Assembly: GCA_951230915.1 (NCBI GenBank)
Contig: OX579641.1
Location: 8,122,001-8,186,000, forward strand
DNA: 64,000 bases
Direction: 5' to 3'
DNA from: Antitrichia curtipendula
Taxonomy: Eukaryota; Streptophyta; Bryopsida; Hypnales; Leucodontaceae
The notes beneath the pieces were generated by a model that was given only the letters and a program-made list of their open reading frames with translations, searched no databases and had not been told where the DNA came from. This document shows positions 52,701 to 64,000 of this stretch, piece after piece (the first letter of the stretch is position 1; each line of letters starts with the position of its first letter). The translations under genes and the position numbers were made by a program.

Positions 52701-55310
52701 AGTACTCACTAATTTTGCAAATGCTATCACTAATTCAAAAACAATGAAGAGAATTGAAATTGATATACTTATTTTTATACACATCCATGAGTGCATATTG
52801 AAATATTTTCAATGACATCCCCTACTCACAAGTACAACTGCAATTCCTTCTAGTACCTATGCCCATCCTATTGTAGAGATTGGTTTCGTCACAAGTTATA
52901 AGATCAATAACAACATTGAATCTTTGTACAAGTGCACTCTTCTACCAAGGATGTGTGGAACTATTGGGTGTGAGGGATTGTCATGAAAAGGCTTCCAAAA
53001 CAATAGATAAAACAGAAAGTAGACATTAGTAATGATGTTGGCGGTTGTCCCACAATATGAAAGTTGATTTTAGATGAGGTCCCTAGAAATGATAAGAGTG
53101 ACTCTAATTTTGCAATGTCAAGTAAATTCCAAAGCTCCCATTATCCTATTAGGGATTGTATTCATGTCTTAAGCCAATGCGTAATTTTATGTAATTACTT
53201 TACAATATAGTGTCCCATCTTTGTTCTATTATAGACAACTAAACTTAAAAAGATATAAGTACATGGTGCCAAGATTCAAAAGAGAACCTAAGATTATGAT
53301 AGTAAAGGCGGCTACCTCTACCATGACTCTGTCTTTGTTAGATGTAAACCCTTGACCTAAAATTAGAAGAATCAACAACCATCCGCTAGTGAGTGGAGCG
53401 TCTTCTTCTCCTCAACACCAAAGCAAAACCTTTTTGCAATGTCGATGCCAACATTCCCCTAGTAAGAGCCTTTTTTTCAAAACCTAAACAAACAAAGCAT
53501 ATTGTTCTTGTAACACCACCACTAGAAACAATAATAAGATTTCAAACTACCCTATTTGAAGACATCAAAGATGACCAAGTTCTAGCATTGATCACTAGAC
53601 CATGGTTTATGTTCTTAATGAACATGTAGAACCAATTTTGCTAGAAAGAAGAGTAAACACTGAATTTACAAACATGACTGAAATGGACATATGTTGCAGT
53701 GCCTTAAACTACATCGCAGTTGGTTCCCTACATGAGATGTTATTGGATTGAAGATAAACCGTTGTTCCATTGTCCAATCATATCTTAGATTACAACCAAA
53801 AATAAATTTGAATCTATTTTTAGGTATTTGTATGTAAGAAACACCAAGCTAATGCATCCACACTTGCTACTTAGCAAGATAATTGAAGTGATTTCTGAAC
53901 ACGGTGAAGATGCAATGTGAGAAAATGTGTATGTTACATCAACATGTTATTGTTAATGAAAGCATGGTCATGTATGAAAGCCAATAGTGCCCTATAAGGC
54001 AATATATGTTGAATAAGTTTGTTTGATTTAAAATCAAGGTATATACTATAGTTGACGCTATGGTCAAATATAGACAATTCAATGGTATTTTGGCAAAGGC
54101 TCTTCAATAAGTAATGAAGAAATAGAGTTAGGAAAGAGAAAAAAAATGCATAAGGTTAAAGTTTGCAACAAGCCATAGTACGTGTTAAAGGATTTAATGA
54201 AAAAAAGGTTTGCATGGATGTGGTCATCATGTGACTATGGACAATTTTTCACAAATTTCTTCTATTCATGGATTTTTTGGATTGGCACATTATAGCTATT
54301 AGTACACTAAGTACATTATGCAAATATGTTACAAGAAAGATGTGAAATCCTTTTACAACAAAGAAGATTAAGTTGGATTGGACATGCTATAAAATGCATA
54401 AATCAAACAAGATTTATTTCCTAGTATGGAAAGATTTAATGCATGTTCTAAATTTATCTATTCATGTAAAACTAGCTCCACTTAAAGATGAAAATAAACG
54501 GTGAAGAGGAAATTAAAATTGTCATTTGGTCCATATGCCAACCAAACCTATATACTTGCAATACTAGACAAACACGAGAGGAGTTGATAGTGTAGACTAA
54601 TTGTGTAGAACTTATTCCACATTGACTTGTTATCACAAAAGGTGGCACTGTCTATTTCATTTTTTAAAATTAAATACTGCTAATGTTAATTCTTGAATAG
54701 TACATTTCAATGTGAGTTATTGGTTGCTCATGGACCCTAAATCGCATTTTGCCTTTCAATTGCAGTTCAATAAAGATTTAGCTTTGATTCTTTGAAATGG
54801 TGTAGATGGACTTAAGAATTTTCAAAGTTTGCATCCACTATGTATGCCACATATGGTCTATGGCCTATGAAAAATGTGCATAAGATGTGTAAGATTTGTA
54901 GGCTAAAGAAATGCTTACACATGTGTCCAAGATGTGGAAGATACTATATGTGCAAATTTCTATATTATTGGAATAGTCATTGACCATAGGACGTACTCTA
55001 TGTATTGTTCCGCATGTTGTATTCTCTTTGAAAGAATGTTTTATCTAGATTTTCTTAGAAATTATATGCAATCTTTTTCAATGGTATTGAAAAAGATGTT
55101 GTGGTCTAAGAGACTAAGTATTGCATTGTTTTCAAGTGAGTGTTCCTTCTAGTCATTTTCTAAACTTTGATTCATGTTCTTTAGTCTTTACTAGGGGGGA
55201 TCCTTGATTTTTCACAAAAGGAAGTTTTGCTCAAATATACAAGAGCCATTTTCAATGGTACTAGACAAAAAATATGTATTTTTGATAGCTCAAAGCATCA
55301 TATATGTGGA
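49776..55310. other. AT-rich region, no gene recognised
   Basis: Scattered short frames (52223-52519 minus, 53393-53629 plus, 54934-55152 plus) are anonymous and unsupported by splice context. No terminal repeats or RNA genes seen. Confidence 0.4.
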
Positions 55311-55329
55311 TTGGAAATTGGGCAAGGTA

Positions 55330-55860
55330 GCTAGTATGCGAGCGTGGAGCGTGGAGCATAGAGCATGGAGCGTGGATTGGTGAGCGGTGAGCGGTGATTT
55401 TGGAAAGGATTTTGAAAAATGGACGGATTTTTAAAAAAAAATTGATGGAAGTCATGAAAATTTTCATAAAATGGAATGAAAAATGGATGAGAAATTCAGA
55501 AAAGTGGGATGAAAAAATTGTCAGAAATTAGATGAATGTGGATGAAAAAATCGGGGTATCCCGAGATGAATATTTTGGATGATTGTGGTTGAAAAAGTTG
55601 GATGAATGTGGATGAAAATGATGGATGACTATGGATGACAAAAATGGATGAATGTGTATAAAAAGGATGGACGACTGTGGACTGTCCAAAAATTTGAATG
55701 TATGTGGCAGATTTTCATGGATGTGGAGGACGAATTGGAAGACTAAGGTTCAAATGCTTAGATGACAAGTGACGACACATTCTATGAAGGGTGCTAGAAT
55801 AAATGAAAGAATGTAGATGAAAATGGGATGAAAGGAAGGATGACTTCGGATAACATGACT
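55330..55860. repeat. GAGC-rich and GGATGA-rich low-complexity tract
   Basis: 55339-55395 has repeated GCGTGGAGC and GAGCGGTGA units. 55480-55860 is a degenerate array of GGATGAATGT/GGATGAAAA units. The GAGC part resembles those at 19380 and 29087. Confidence 0.7.
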
Positions 55861-56739
55861 AAGTCATCATAGATGGAAAACTAGGTGACATAGGTTCAAA
55901 CATATAGGTGCAAGCAAGTTTAGGGTTAGTATGTACATAAGAAGCTGGTAAATGGGGTGGCAACGGTGGAACAAATTCAATGATAGAAATAAAACAAATG
56001 GATACATGCGGCAAAAAAACTTGGATGACACTCGATGCAACATTCATTGGCATTGCATGAAAAGATTGCATTGAATTTGATGACAAAATCATGGGAGTAC
56101 AAGAAATCTATGCAAAATAGGGGGGAGAAACAATTAGACCAAGAAGTGATTCATTTGAAGATAATTCATGCATAAATTGATGTATTGATGTGAAAGGTAT
56201 GTTTAGAGTGAGGACTTAGAAGAAGTTTAGCTATACTAAAAATATAATATGTTTAGCGTCATTATTAGTTACGTTGCACAAATGGGAACTTCAATCTTAT
56301 GGTGCCTATGACCATGGTAATAGGGCCTCCTACAACCGTGGTGGACGGAAGGGTGGATTTAGGCATCTTTATAATACTAGACCTCATCTTTATTTACTAC
56401 TATTGGGTTTTTAAAGACATTGACGGCCATGCAAATTCGTGAGGCCAATTATCTACAAAATTCATTCTTGTTTTGTACACCAACACTTGTTCCGCAAACA
56501 TCGGGTTCAGGGTTTGAGAAAGGGATAAGATCCGACTAAATGAAAGTAGAAATACGTCTGATGTCAATTCATTACCTACTTTTAGACGTAAAGCAGTCAT
56601 TCATGACAATATAAGCACATCTGCAATGAAAGACAATGACAAATATTGTACGGAAGTAGTGGCCCTTGTAGTCTCACTATTCAATTTTATAGAAAAGTGC
56701 AGTACATACAGAGACTACTGCTGTCTTACTGCACATAAA
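55861..56739. other. Spacer before the MULE gene
   Basis: No gene recognised; frames at 55859-56092 and 56400-56600 are anonymous. Confidence 0.35.
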
Positions 56740-59700
56740 CTAACTGGAACGAACATAGCTGAGTATCCCCCGGAGAAGAATTGCCTTTACCTCATTAAAG
56801 CTAAAGCTTGCGGCATGAATGAAGCCATCTGATTTGCACTGTAAGTTGCAAACGACTGTAAAAATGAAATACAAATGTTTACAGTTAGCCCATGTTCCCC
56901 GTTTTCCTAAACATTTCAGTTTCATCTCCTTGAAATAAGGACAGGTACAGTCTAGAAATGATGAAATTGTTAGCATGTACTGTTCTGTACAAGGCTCCAC
57001 ACCAGAAGTTATTGAAACAATGCACCCGAATCCAGGATGAGGGACCATGGTTACATTTTCAATGCGTGCTTCAAGAGTTAATGACGAAGCACAATTGTTT
57101 TGATGCTTCGTTGTTGGGGCCTTTGGATTCCGTCTAATGAGCTTACCCGCCTGAGTTTTGGGATACTCATCTGGACTAGACGGAATTGGGTAATCACGCA
57201 CCAATCCGATTGTAGCATCTCCACCAAAGAGTCGTCGTGGTGAAATGACTTGTCGTTGTGGAAGTTGAAATCCCGCCGCTTCGAGTGCTAAAATCTCAGC
57301 TAAGGAAAGTTTGGTTCCGATTTCAAGAGGCCAAATACTTGGAACAGGTGGTACAGTTAACACCCACTTCCGACGATATCCCTTTACGCACCGTTCGATG
57401 TCGTCATTGCAAAAAAAGAAATCCATTCGATCATTACAATTTTTTCTATAATTGACCATCATACTTGTATAAGTTGGCGCTACTGTAGGTTTGTTGTTCT
57501 GAACTATTCGAGCAGTGCACTTCTTCTTTGTAATTGCTTGATCAGCAAAGCACGCCTTCGCAGATGCCTTTGGTAGTCTCGCAATATGCCATTGAGTTTT
57601 GTCAACCTCTGTCTCCTGGATACATGATACGTGAGTGGATGGTGCAGTACCTCCACGTTCCAAATTCACATCATTATCAAGAAGTCCTTCAATATCCACA
57701 TCCATTCCTGACGTGTCATTTTGGGTTTCAATTGGGTTTCAATGATCGGTTTCAATTGGGCTGCACTTGATGATGCTCTTGATGATCTTGTTTGGATTCG
57801 GGGACGAGAAAAATTGACTTTGTCCGGCCTGTGAGAATCTTGGTCGCATCCGAGAGGCATGTCTGCCTTCCGCTTATGAGATCCAAAGACTTCTTCACCC
57901 TCTAGTTGCGGCTCTCTATTCACAAATTCTTCAACACCTCGAATGCTTGAAATAGCTTCCGTGAGCGCCTTCGGATTCCCACTTCTTTGTGCCGATCGTT
58001 GGGCAGCTCAAAGCATTAGTTCTTCCTTCCCCGGACCGGTGCCAGCTTCATTACCCTTCAAATATTGATAATACCTCACCATTTGCATGAATGCTCTAAC
58101 AAAGTCATCTACCGTGGCTATGTACAAATCGTTACCACGATTGCCGGATTGCTGAAGCCACTTATTGTGGACTGTCTCAGCAAGGTTGCAAGACGGCATC
58201 TCCGCAAGTTCTGTCTCCGTAAGATCCTGAATACCAATATGAAGGATTGCCATTAGAATACTTGATATAATTGATTGGAACTAGGTCATTACAATTTACA
58301 AAAGCAGATTACTCTCTAAGTGGCCAAGAAATGATCCTTGTTTTATAAAGGACATAAATGGGATAAGTGAGCATACGAGTTGCAAAAAGCCACCCCACTG
58401 GCGATAGCGGAAATGCCAGAATGACAACCACAAGTCCAGTCGACGTCTTCCTTCTTCGCATGTGGCACCGGATGACAACCACCAAGCCCTGATGGCAAGG
58501 TACCTTGTTTCAGACTCATCTGGGGATGTGGTGTTTTTGTATTGCTTGCATAACATGCGATGCTGATCTTGCAAGTCACCGCGGATGTCAACCTTGGTAT
58601 GCTTTTCCATGGACTGCGTCCAATGAAAAAGGCATGTTCTTTCACGATTTTCCATTGCCACGGTACTGTCTCCTGAACCATAAATTGTCCTAACAGCATT
58701 CCAATTTGCTTGAGCGCTGTCCGCCATGAATTCCTTAAACTGGGTGTCCCTCACACCATGTCTTGCGAGGATGGCGTTTAAATTCCTCCAAAATAGGATC
58801 TGGGCGGTTGAATCTTTAGATTGCATGTCGCAAATTGCGATAGTCATGACACGGCAGTACGTGGCATCATAAACATGGCATGCCATCGTGGTCCACCCCT
58901 TCACCCTTTTCACGTGATCGAACATCATCCATGAGTCCTGAAGGTCACCACCTTCTTGTATTCTCTTTACTAAATCTACTCCACTTCCCGGACCGACTTC
59001 TGACATTTTGAAGAGAAATACTTTATCCGCCTCTGTTCCTTGTCCGGGAAACTTGCTCTATTGAATGAAAGCCCAAGTGCTTGAACCTCTTAATTTTGTA
59101 ATGCTATCAATGACACCCAATCTCCTGAGACTCTTGAACGACGTAACCTCGTTTCGGATACTCGGGGAACTGAAGTACTTGCATTTGTCCAACACAGGGA
59201 CAAGGTCATCAAAGTTGAGCTGCTTTGGATTCACTTTGTCTTGGCTGAGGATCAATTTGCCAAGGAGTTCTTTTGTAGCCTCCAACACGATAGATGAATT
59301 TGTTGCCATTGGCGTTTTCTCCATCTGTTCACCGATAAGGACTCTAGTTTTCTCCTGGATGTCCCGCAGTTCTCCATCCTTAACGGGATGTTCGTGAACT
59401 CCCAGGTGTACAAACACTCGAGTCATCCCAAGGTTTCCCACGACATAGTACGCCTTAACAAGACATTTTGCAATACAAGATGGAGGCTGTTTGCAGATTT
59501 TGCAGACAAGTGACACACCCTTGCGGATGCAAATTGCCAACATTCAAGGTAGATGGAGACAGTCCCTCCCATTCTAACTCATTCACAACTTCAATGCGAT
59601 TAACACGAGTGAGAAATTCGCAACATGCATTGTTGCATCTAAGATGACCAAGGCATACAGATGTGCGAAACGTCAAGCCCATACGATTATTGATAATAGT

Positions 59701-60626
59701 TGTCATTGTCTTCGACCAGACGTGCCCGTCGTAACGTTTATCCATTCCAGACATCTGCTTGGCTTGTGATATAGAGCATTCCGTATCTAATGCCGGCAAT
59801 TCAAATATAATATTTCCATTGAATCGTGGAGGCAACGTAATAACTTTTTGAATACTTATACTCTCATAATCAATCTTGGACAGCACGTTCCGGCACCCCT
59901 TTTGAATCCGTAATTGACGCAGACAATCAATAATGGATCCACTATTTGCGCATGAGTTTGACGACGAACAACGGGGAAGGCTAGGAAGAGTAGGTAAAGT
60001 TGATACAAAAAACGGAGTTTGCAAGCCCAAAACATGCTCTTCTAAATTGCGATCAGAATCAGAACTCAAAATTGTGACACTGTCTACATGGGACTCTACC
60101 TTCACACGGAGCAATGATGGCGTTTGAAAAGACGACGTAGAAGACAAGCGAGGGGTGCATCCGACTTCATCCACTACTACCAATAGCGATCGAACTCCAT
60201 ACGCTCTGTACTTCCTTGGCTTAAGCCGCCAGACGTTGGTGCCATCTTCTAACGCAGAAAGTTGGCCAACAGTATGAATGAGAATTCCCGACCCCGGCTC
60301 AAAAATCTCTTCGTCAACACAGACAGAGTCCTCTCTCAGTTGGAACCTTGAAGCTAACCGAGAAGCCAACACAGCAGCGAATCCATCAGAGGCGACTTGA
60401 AAAAGAATTGGGACTTCGCCTCCGTTTGCACTAACAACCACCAATTCCGAAAGGTCTGTCATAGAAACAATGCTCAGATCATGGGTACAAAGCGCGGAAC
60501 CAAGTAGACCGCTAGAACTACCCAAAATGTACAGTAGTGCTCCTTCCTTCCAGAATCCACACGATTCGGAAATAGAAACTAGACTTGGACTGACTCTTGA
60601 TACGCCTTCAATAACTCCCGACACAT
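56740..60626 (-). pseudogene. Mutator-like (MULE) transposase with SWIM zinc finger, decayed
   Basis: One minus-strand gene in several frames. An N-terminal region of no known domain (60624 to about 59516) leads into a Cys cluster, CKICKQPPSC. The DDE core (58378-59006) has D in YDATYC (about 58868), D in FMADSAQANW (about 58721), the family's CxxH as CLFH, and a Glu near CEEGRRR. Next comes a helical region with NLAETVHNKW, and last a SWIM finger with CTC (about 56949) and CKH, about 20 residues apart. A 150-bp GT-AG intron (58227-58376) joins QWGGFLQL to DLTETELAE in phase. Disabling changes: in-frame TAG at 59055-59057, TGA at 58008-58010, a 1-base frameshift near 59515, and a frameshift near 57715 next to a duplicated GGGTTTCAAT. 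It would have cut and pasted its element; terminal repeats were not found. No upstream ATG fits, so a 5' exon may be missing. Confidence 0.85.
58227..58376 (-). other. Intron of the MULE transposase
   Basis: Donor CTC|GTATGC (exon ends 58377) and acceptor TATTCAG|GATC (exon resumes 58226). Splicing is phase 0 and restores an uninterrupted conserved region, whereas reading through gives non-conserved sequence and a stop. Confidence 0.75.
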
Positions 60627-60782
60627 CAACGATATTTTAGTGGTATTCCAGAATCCAATGGTTGGTTACACTAAATACAAAGGTTGTATACCATAGGTTG
60701 CATTAACACCTTAAAGAAACCGCATCGTAGCACACTATTCAATTAATAATACTAGATTGACGGTTAGAATCCGTCCAAATGA

Positions 60783-61193
60783 TCAAATGGCACGCTTACT
60801 AATCAATGTGTTAATTGGGTGCCAGACGGTGAAGTCGAAGATTAATTCTAGTCGTCGGAAGAAGTATAGTAAAACACCCGACAAGGACAGAATAACTCGT
60901 TGTATCCTTCTAAGTTTAATGTTATGCTGAATCGCCACTCGCCTAGACAAATCTACCACTGCAAAGCCATCTTGAAGGCTACTTGCAAAATGCAAATGAT
61001 AGTATTTGGCATTCAACAAAGGCAAACCAATGAGTCCTCTGAACAAAATTGTGGCTAGACCCCGTGTGCTGGCATGTCAGTGTCAGTGAGTATAGTGTCT
61101 ACACGGTTTCGGACTTCCGGGTGCTGAACATGAGTAATAAAATTTGACGTTGTACCAGAGTCATCAATTTCGGATGTAGGATACAGTTGAACA
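60783..61193 (-). pseudogene. Open-frame remnants upstream of the MULE, cut by a CACTA end
   Basis: A minus-strand frame 60783-61046 (FRGLIGLPLLNAKYYHL...) and one in another frame, 61055 to about 61193 (PTSEIDDSGTTSNFITH...), both protein-like but unrecognised. The second runs straight into the CACTA terminus at 61194, suggesting insertion into a former gene. They may be 5' exons of the MULE gene or an unrelated gene. Confidence 0.3.
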
Positions 61194-61439
61194 CTACAAA
61201 AAAATGGAGAAAAACGTGACTGTGCAAATGACTGCAAAACAGTCGCGTTGCAGTCGCAAAACGAAAGAATGACTCCGTGGCCCTGTAGTCATTTCGGACA
61301 ATTCATTTACAAGAATGACTGCAGAGATATTATCACCTAACGAAGAAGGAACGGATGAGACTTTGGATGATATGAGGCTTGATAAGGAAAGAAAGCCTTG
61401 GAAAGATGGTTTTGAGCTGCCATGTGGAAAGGGAGGGCT

Positions 61440-61880
61440 TTTTTGGACGAGGTGGACAACGACTTGACCCATGATAAATCTGACGTGGACAATAGAAGCG
61501 CAGTCATGGTGAAGTCATTTTGGAGTTGCATTTGACCCCTTTTTAAACTGACGTGGACATCCTCGAGGTAGTCACGGTGAAGTCATTTTGGAGTTGCGTC
61601 TGACCCGTCTAAAATCTGACGTGGACTTGCTATTGCAGTCATGGAGGAGTCATTTTAGAGTGACGTCCTACCCCTTCTAAATCTGACGTGGACATAACGA
61701 ATGTGGTTGTGGCAGTCATTTCACAGTTGCGTTTTACCCGTGTAAAATCTGACGTGGACATTCCTCGCGCAGTCACGATGCAGTCACATCACAGTTTAGA
61801 GTGACCCCTCGTGAATCTGATGTGGACGTTTTCCAGAAGTCATGCTACAGTCATTGTGTAGTCGCGGATGAATGTGACGT
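61440..61880. repeat. Subterminal repeats with TGACGTGGAC
   Basis: About six diverged units of 60-70 bp, each with ATCTGACGTGGAC followed by GCAGTCA(C/T)GGTGAAGTCAT-like and GAGTTGCGT segments. The same units occur inverted at 46420-46640. Confidence 0.8.
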
Positions 61881-63238
61881 GGACAATAAGGGGTGGACAC
61901 AAATAGATCATGCACAAGTCGTACTACAGTCACCCTAGAGTTGCGCAACAGAAGCATGTGCAGTTATTTTGAAGTAGTGCTGAAGTCACGACTACAGAAT
62001 GTGGAGACAAGTGTGAGCGTTCATGGAAATCAAATGACGACCTCATCACGGGTTCAGAAATGAATACACATTGCTAACACGCAGGGAATACTTCAAAACA
62101 AAATTAAAACACATTTCTAACACGTAGGGAGTAGTCCAAAACATGAATGCGCTTGACCTGGACTGCTCTAAAAAACCCTACCACAATGAATTCAAGTATG
62201 AACAACGTGAAAGCCTACTGTGAGTGAATCTACAAGGACTACCATCACAATTGAATTAACAAGCATGAAGCTACTGCCCCTCATTGACCCACCCTAAAAC
62301 CGCTATGAATTCCGGACATGCTGACTTACTATAAGCCCAGCGTAGCGTGACAGACTGTGTCATCTCCCCTTATCGTACATGAAGAACAATTCCACATGAA
62401 AAGACTTAATCGAAAGCACTCCAACACACACGTAAGATCCGAGTGCTTCTATGCTACATTCAAGCTTACTAAAGTCAAGAAGCAGTCGCGGACGCAATTC
62501 ACGACTGCAAAGACACTGGACAGAAGTTGTACAGAAGTCACGGCTGCAGCGCCACTTCAAAGTGACTCGCACACGACAAAAACGCGTCTGAAGGGTGAGC
62601 TTGCTCCACAAAAAGCAACTGCTTGCTTGACTTAGTGTAGACATGCATGCTTCAATGTCGAAACTAGAACCTCTCTAGCACTACGTCTCCTGTAAAAGTA
62701 GTAATTCGCATAGACGAACACACACTCATCAACTCTACAATCACCTTCTCCCTAGAAACCATGGCAGAGTGGAGTCACGTCGCCTGCACAACATACAGCC
62801 TACTGCGCTAGAAACTTTAGGGGCTACCATCATAACTGAATGAATACACATGATGTGGACTACATACATGAGTCCAAGGGACCGCACGCCTTGATGCATC
62901 CACTTTTTCAATTACTCTAAGCACACCGCAGCGTAATTGTAGCGTAATTGAATACTTCTTCCGCTCGTAACATGAAGGACAAGTTCAAGGTGACTAGACT
63001 TCACAACATCCACACAACTGAACAGAGACCAGACCCGGGCGCGTGAGGGCAACATTGAAGAATACTGCAGTCATGATGAAGTGACGGACGGAATTCACGA
63101 CTGCAACCTCACTCAAACAATAGTTTTAGAGTAGTCATGATTGCAACACGACTCCCTGGTGACTCATACACGACAACAACGCGACTGCAGGGTGGGCATG
63201 CTGCGGATGACATGAGGTGAGTGTGTAAATGACCGTAC

Positions 63239-64000
63239 CTTTTTTGATGCAGCATCATGTTTCTTCTCCGTGGCAAAGGCCGTCTTCGATCTGGTGTTTT
63301 GCAGTTTTGCTTCCCCGTCCTTCCCTGCACAGACACGGGACAGAAGTTAAACATGTGAAGTAGTGTTGAAGGTGAGGGTCGCTTGGTGTTTGAAACCGGC
63401 TGGGAGGCAAATCCCCTCACCTTCTACCGTTTCACGAAAATGATATCCAGTTCTACGGATCTTGGTTTGAAGCCACTCGGACTTGGACTCGTTGTGCACT
63501 TCAGAGTACTTCGCGCGGAAGGCACTGACGTCCGGACACCTCCAAAAAGCTTCCAAGACGGGCCACAGATAAAACTTCAGATATTCTCTGTTGTCAGCTA
63601 CGGTGCGCAGCCACTTAACATAGAACGGGTTCGTGATGACCACATTCTTTTCCGCGTTGCAGGCAACCGTACAGCTCTTACTATCCACAATTAACGTGTT
63701 CTCCTCCGTGAACTCAGGGTATTGGCCATAGACTACGGATAAGTGCTTCTTCTCCAAATTCCCATTATCGTTTTCTCCTCCACTTGTAGAATTACCGGTA
63801 CAGGACCAGCAGAAGAGGGGATCCTTGTCAGAGGCATGACTATAGAACCCTCCCAACATTGCAGGAACCACATCCGACATGTACGAAGCGCTCCGGCTAC
63901 CCCAAAACGCTACTTTGAAATGTGAGAAGCAACGGGCCAGAAAATGTTTAAGCCAAGGACGATAAACTACTCTATGAGACTTCGTTGTCGTGCTAACACG
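63239..64000 (-). CDS. FCP1-like (HAD superfamily) protein, partial, in a CACTA element
   Basis: An exon from the window edge to 63421 (193 codons) and a second exon 63239-63324, joined in phase across an intron with donor GAAG|GTGAGG and acceptor GTGCAG|GGAAGG; another good donor (AAAAAAG|GTACGG) follows. The frame reads YRPWLKHFLARCF, then FKVAFWGSRSASYM (matching the RPGL...FEVGIWSSR region of plant FCP1/CTD-phosphatase-like HAD proteins), LFCWSC, then ENTLIVDSKSCTV (where the family has a VDDSP-type metal motif) and YLWPVLEAF. The second Asp of that motif is Ser here, so catalysis may be lost. The nucleophile motif DxDxT would lie outside the window. It is embedded in CACTA subterminal repeats, so it is either a captured host gene or a gene carried by the element. 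No stops in view. Confidence 0.6.

Larger units (their letters stand above)
61194..64000 (+). mobile_element. CACTA element, left end; continues past the window
   Basis: Starts CACTACAAAAAAATGGAG, followed by subterminal GTGACTGTGCAAATGACTGC and many GCAGTC/GACTGC motifs to about 63200. The first 450 bp mirrors the right end of the element ending at 46918, so both belong to one family. No right end in the window. An FCP1-like gene lies inside on the minus strand. Confidence 0.8.

Overview
The window is nuclear DNA of a land plant. The evidence is spliced genes with GT-AG introns, TTTAGGG-type telomere-like blocks, CACTA, Stowaway/mariner, Mutator-like (MULE) and Ty3/gypsy elements, and a complete eight-exon serine carboxypeptidase-like gene. 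The sequence is AT-rich and repeat-dominated. The gypsy and SWIM/MULE proteins lean weakly towards a seed-free plant (bryophyte, lycophyte or fern), but this is impression only. A 200-N assembly gap lies at 24337-24536.

Layout. 1-31.8 kb is almost entirely dispersed repeats. The dominant component is a family of roughly 0.9-0.95 kb elements with inverted ends (TTAACCCCTAAAGG ... CCTTTAGGGGTTAA). At least seven near-complete copies and several fragments are present, and two adjacent copies share one TTAA. Between them sit TA-flanked mariner-like MITEs (AGGTRGGTACACCC ends), several long foldback elements, small CACTA-type MITEs with 3-bp target duplications, a tandem duplication that supplies an empty insertion site, a GC-rich island (16.7-17.8 kb), decayed gene remnants (19.7-22.4 kb) and a CACTA-like element that runs into the gap.

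31.8-41 kb is the most gene-like part. It has four telomere-like repeat blocks, a candidate plus-strand first exon (34881) and the minus-strand serine carboxypeptidase-like gene (35963-40632), which has an intact catalytic triad, a signal peptide, a TATA box and a poly(A) signal. Its introns contain hairpins and a MITE.

42.5-47.3 kb is a three-level nest: a Stowaway-like MITE inside a non-autonomous CACTA element inside a broken Ty3/gypsy pol gene. 47.3-56.7 kb is AT-rich with no recognisable gene. 56.7-60.6 kb is a decayed MULE transposase (DDE core plus SWIM zinc finger) with one clear intron, two in-frame stops and two frameshifts. At 61194 a second CACTA element of the same family starts and runs out of the window. 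Inside it, on the minus strand, is part of an FCP1-like (HAD-superfamily) gene.

The only apparently intact host gene is the carboxypeptidase. The rest is a record of repeated, nested transposition. All calls come from reading the sequence; no database search was run.
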